Of a DNA stretch of 64,000 bases, positions 60,816 through 64,000 are shown piece after piece (the first letter of the stretch is position 1; each line of letters begins with the position of its first letter). A model generated the notes under the pieces. The model worked only from the letters and a program-made list of their open reading frames with translations. It was not told the origin of the DNA and searched no databases. The DNA comes from Diospyros lotus. Lineage: Eukaryota > Streptophyta > Magnoliopsida > Ericales > Ebenaceae. A program made the position numbers and the translations under genes. The stretch is taken from contig NC_068352.1 in NCBI RefSeq assembly GCF_014633365.1, positions 21,175,310 to 21,239,309 of the forward strand, written 5' to 3'.

Positions 60816-62345
60816 TGAAACTTAAAAATAACAACGATAACCCACAAAACTCAACATCCCAAGCAAGATACACCAAACCTTGCTTCTCTAACATTCCTAA
60901 TCAATCAAGTGTCATTCCTTTGAGAATTTAGGGTGAACTAGACCTTAATGAAAACTCTCAAAAAGACCCACCAATGATAAAACACCAATTTAAGGAAATG
61001 AGAAAATAATCCACCAATCAACATAAACTCATGATTAGATCTTCTAATAAAATAGAAGAATCGAAGACAAGGGAACCAAGAAGGAAATCAACTTGACCCA
61101 AGAGAAAAAGAACCCAAAACTTGCGTTAACAAGAAGAATCAACATGAACTTGCATAACCAAAAAGAAATGCAAGAAGAACTTGCCTTAATGATGCTTGGT
61201 CCGATGAGAAGAACAACCAGCTGCAACTTCCCACTTAAGCTTCAATGGAGATTGAAAATGGAAGAAAAAGAAGAAGAAGAAAGAAGAAGCTGTCGATCGG
61301 GAGATGAGAGAAGGAAAGAGGGAGGAGACATGGAAAAGAAAGGGGCATGGGGGAGGTATGGCCGCCCATCAGCCTTCCACCCACTCCCTTGGCCAATTTA
61401 CCACTTTGACCCTCTTTTTGCACACACACACCACAAGTCATTAAACCTATTTTGGTCTTTTACCTCTTTTTCTTTTCTTTTTCATTTTCTTCTTTACCCC
61501 ATAATACTAATATCTTCATTTCTTTTAATACCCATTTATGAAATTCCCTTTTTAACCCTTACTTTTCACACACACAATGAACAACATCAAGCCCTCATTA
61601 GACTTTTCATAATTTATTCTTTTTGATTAAATTAAAATACACAAAACTTTATGCTCATGGGCCAATGCCCATTTCATTAGCCCAACACAATGGGCTCAAA
61701 ATATATTCTTAGGCCTAAGGGCTTCTCAACCTTATTCTTAAATAAAACCCAACCCAATACACTAGGCTTCACCCCAAGTTTTTTCTTTAAAAACTCAACC
61801 CCTTAAATTAGGCAAATCACAATTCTATAACATTTAATTCTTGAGGCTAATTTATCACACATAATAATTTATAATTCAAGTAAAACTCTAGACCCACCAA
61901 CGGTCGTTATAGCAAACAACCCCAATAATTGAAACCATGCTAGGAAGTGCAAAAATGTATCCAGTAATCCGTGCAAAATTTCTTCTCTTAGGATTAGTGT
62001 CTTGAGATGGGGCTGGATTGCTCAGAAAGCTATCTTTGTAGATATCTTTCTTGTAGAATGAAGGAATTTTTCCCAAGAGATTATTGTAGGAAAAATTTAG
62101 CACATTGAGCTTCAAATTCTGCAATTGGAGTGGGATTTTCCTGGAAAAGTGATTTTCAGGTAGATCAAGAAAATTAAGCTCCGGCAAAGCTCCTAATTTG
62201 ATCAGGGATTTCACAAGATAAGTTATTATTAGCTAAATTAAGTTTGTTGAACTGCTTCAAAAATTGAATCCCTTTCAGTATCTCCCTAGAGAGCTCGTTG
62301 TCTCTAAGATCAAGCTTAACTAATTCACCCAAATTATCTTATGAC

Positions 62346-63020
62346 GGTTTTGAGATAGATTACTACATGCTGTCTTGGGATCCACACCTCAAGCTCAACA
62401 CCTTGAGGACTGCACTTGCAAGAGAAAAACATGTTGCCTCGAGATTACAATCTCAGGACTTATACTTGTAGAAGAATAAAGCAGGGATAGATCCCCCAAT
62501 TTGGTCTTCAATACTCAAATTACTAAAGGAAAAATGGGTATCTCTCCATAAAGGCAAGAGCTAAAAGTGAACTTGGGTTAGACATCGTATTTGAGAGGGA
62601 GTCCTTGCCTTTTATAGGGTGACTAAAGGTAGGTTACCTGGGGTGGGCTCTAAAATTTTTGAGCTCGTATCTCATGGGCTTCGAGAGGATTTCCTAGACT
62701 TGATGAAGATGGGATCTATCCCAAATCCTTTGAGATTTAGATCTAGCTAGGTCTTTATCCTAGTGCTGATATGTGTCTCACTTTAAAAGCTGAGACTTAT
62801 CATTCAAATTTGGTAAGAAGAGACAACACGTGATCTCCTTAAGGGCTTGAGATTTGGACACGTGGTAAATGTGGATTGGCTTTCTTGAAAGGACATTTTT
62901 ATAATTTTGTAATGCCACATCACTTACCCTTTACTCCTCGAGCTGAGCTCCAAGTGTAGTTTGGTTCAGTCAGTAGCCCAAATCATGTGTCATCCCTTCG
63001 AGGGCTTGACTTTCACAAGT
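62346..63020 (-). mobile_element. Probable gypsy LTR or 3' region
   Basis: This segment abuts the kinase pseudogene at 62345 and precedes gypsy coding remnants. On the minus strand CTATAAAAGG (about 62621-62612) is a promoter-like box. LTR ends could not be fixed. Confidence 0.35.
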
Positions 63021-63059
63021 CACCTACTACTTGCTAAACAATAAGGTTTAAGTCAAAAT

Positions 63060-64000
63060 ACACCTCTAGGTCTTTCACTCCCATTGGCTAGTTTCAATCC
63101 AATGATAAGGGCATCATATTCACCCTCATTATTGAAGGCTTTGAACTCAAAATAAAAAGCATAGGATCAAGTCTACTCATCAAACCCTTACAACGTTAGT
63201 CTAGCTTTGCTACCCCCTAAGTTTGAACACCCATCCAACAAAAGTGTCTAAGTTTATGTTACATCCCCTTCCCAGGTACTTCCTTAGTCAAGATGCCCCC
63301 ACCATGAAGTTAGCCAACGCTAGGGTCTTAATGGTAGGTTGGAGTCGATACTCAATATCAAAGGTGTTAGTTCCACCTCCCGCTTAGGCATTCTTCCTAT
63401 AAACTCAAGCCTTCCCAAAATTGACCTCAAGAGTTGATTGGTAAAGAGAATAATTCGGTGCGCCTGAAAGTACAACTTTAGCTTTTGGTCAAAGATGGCC
63501 AAAGCATAGGTCAACTTCTTAATTAGAGTGTAATAGACTTTGGCGTTAATCAACCTTTTACTCATGTAATACACAGGCCTTTGAACCTTATCTTCTTCTC
63601 GATCCAAAATTGAGCTGATAGCATCATCTAAAGTGGCCATGTAAAGGTATAATGATTTCGTTGGCTGAGGCTTGGTCAAGACTGGGGAAAAGACTAGGTA
63701 CTGCTTTAGCTTCTTAAAGGCCGCTGGACACTCGTCTGTCTAAGAAAAGTTAGGTACTCGAGTGAAAGCCTTAAAGAAAAACAACCCCTTCTTTTATAGA
63801 TCATGATAAGAATCTCCTCAGGCCGTCCATTCTCTTCATTAACCTTTAGACTTCCTTGATGTTCCTTGGAGGGGGCATTTCTGGATCGCCTTTATTTTGA
63901 AGGGATTTGTCTCAATCCCTTAGTGATGAACCATGAAGCTTAAGAAGTCACTTGTTACCCTAAAGGCATATTTAATGGGGTTAAACTTCATCTGATACTT
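63060..64000 (-). pseudogene. Decayed gypsy reverse transcriptase/RNase H
   Basis: From 64000 downwards the minus strand shows reverse-transcriptase thumb words (YQMKFNPIKYAF, SFMVHH, then IKAIQKCP), then TDECPAAFKKLKQYL, followed by an open RNase H stretch (63679-63320): SLYLYMATLDDAISSILDRE, VQRPVYYMSKRL, LIKKLTYALA and LFTNQLLRSIL. A later fragment, FKAFNNEGEYDALI (about 63150), matches the additional RNase H domain seen in Tat/Athila-type gypsy elements. Many stops break the reading. Integrase is missing. The element continues beyond the window. Confidence 0.8.

Larger units (their letters stand above)
56055..61911 (-). mobile_element. Solo LTR, family delta, inserted in the receptor-kinase gene
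   Basis: The element runs from TGTAGCGGTCC at 56055 to GGTCGTTATA at 61911 and is flanked by the perfect 5-bp duplication GCAAA (56050-56054 and 61912-61916). Without the nested alpha LTR it is about 2.75 kb (56055-56400 plus 59507-61911). It contains the GGTGAGCCACAAGGCTCAGC block near 59560 and an array of TTGGTCGAC motifs at 60357-60815. No retroviral protein is present, so I read it as a solo LTR in the minus orientation. Open frames such as 61093-61626 are not genes. Confidence 0.75.
54818..62345 (-). pseudogene. HAESA/HSL1-like LRR receptor kinase pseudogene, interrupted by nested LTRs
   Basis: On the minus strand the order is: leucine-rich repeats (62345-62214, with KLDLRDNELS and KLNLANNNLS), a frameshift, the last repeats and membrane segment (62214-61912, with LNFLDLPENHFS and LNFSYNNLLGKIP), an LTR nest (61911-56055), then the kinase. 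The kinase keeps IGSGASGRVYKAEL, VKK, CKLLVYEFM and IHRDVKPNNILL. Its DFG is changed to DVG. A frameshift lies near 55800. The second exon begins at about 55098 (TACTGCAG|AGTATGC) and has deletions (YSFGVV then TGRQPVHPEFGEKDL; the segment before RPSMERVVEML is short). HAESA and HSL1 are peptide receptors for organ shedding and root signalling. This copy lacks the signal peptide and most repeats and cannot be functional. Confidence 0.85.

Noticed and set aside
61093..61626. Open frame of 177 codons on the plus strand
   Set aside because: It lies in the delta solo LTR, is low-complexity (E/K-rich then F/S-rich) and has no domain.

Overview
The window is nuclear DNA of a flowering plant, probably a eudicot. 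It carries two intact plant-specific transcription-factor genes with short introns (an INDETERMINATE DOMAIN zinc-finger gene and an SND2/NAC073-type NAC gene) and the ruins of a HAESA/HSL1-type leucine-rich-repeat receptor kinase. The rest is AT-rich intergenic DNA, and by my reckoning more than half the window is transposable elements: Ty1/copia and Ty3/gypsy retrotransposons, several very long solo LTRs, a CACTA element, MITEs and a hAT relic. I cannot name the species.

Layout. 1-1979: end of a copia-type LTR (family beta) inside the 3' end of another copia element whose own LTR (family gamma) follows. 1980-7400: no recognisable gene. 7752-9988: IDD gene, plus strand, three coding exons. 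9989-12647: 3' flank and unassigned AT-rich DNA with a 21-G tract. 12648-13539: solo LTR of family gamma. 13615-17125: solo LTR of family alpha containing a 0.59-kb MITE. 17472-18515: two MITEs in tandem. 18519-26408: patchwork of alpha-LTR fragments, a copia 3' end, possible CACTA debris and unassigned DNA. 26409-33209: a beta LTR split by a three-LTR gypsy element whose last LTR holds a large 32-bp repeat array. 33215-40250: decayed copia element on the minus strand, split by another beta solo LTR. 40609-42593: NAC gene, minus strand. 43000-45460: intergenic. 45462-51935: a third MITE copy, copia 3' half, alpha LTR and hAT relic. 53006-54067: small CACTA element. 54818-62345: receptor-kinase pseudogene on the minus strand, interrupted by a 5.9-kb nest of one LTR inside another. 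62346-64000: decayed gypsy pol and LTR.

How the parts relate. The two intact genes are about 31 kb apart, face opposite directions and show no operon-like relationship. The retroelements record successive insertions. Target-site duplications read directly from the sequence fix the order in four nests: GTTTC around the three-LTR gypsy, TCTTT around a beta LTR, GCAAA around the LTR that split the kinase gene, and TACTG around the LTR nested within that one.

I found no convincing new biological system. The most unusual structures are the three-LTR gypsy element with its frame-cycling 32-bp repeat, a palindromic box conserved across diverged alpha LTRs, the palindrome array in the CACTA element, and a GC-AG intron that is needed for the IDD reading frame. 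Family assignments rest on recognised motifs and remembered family features; no search was run.
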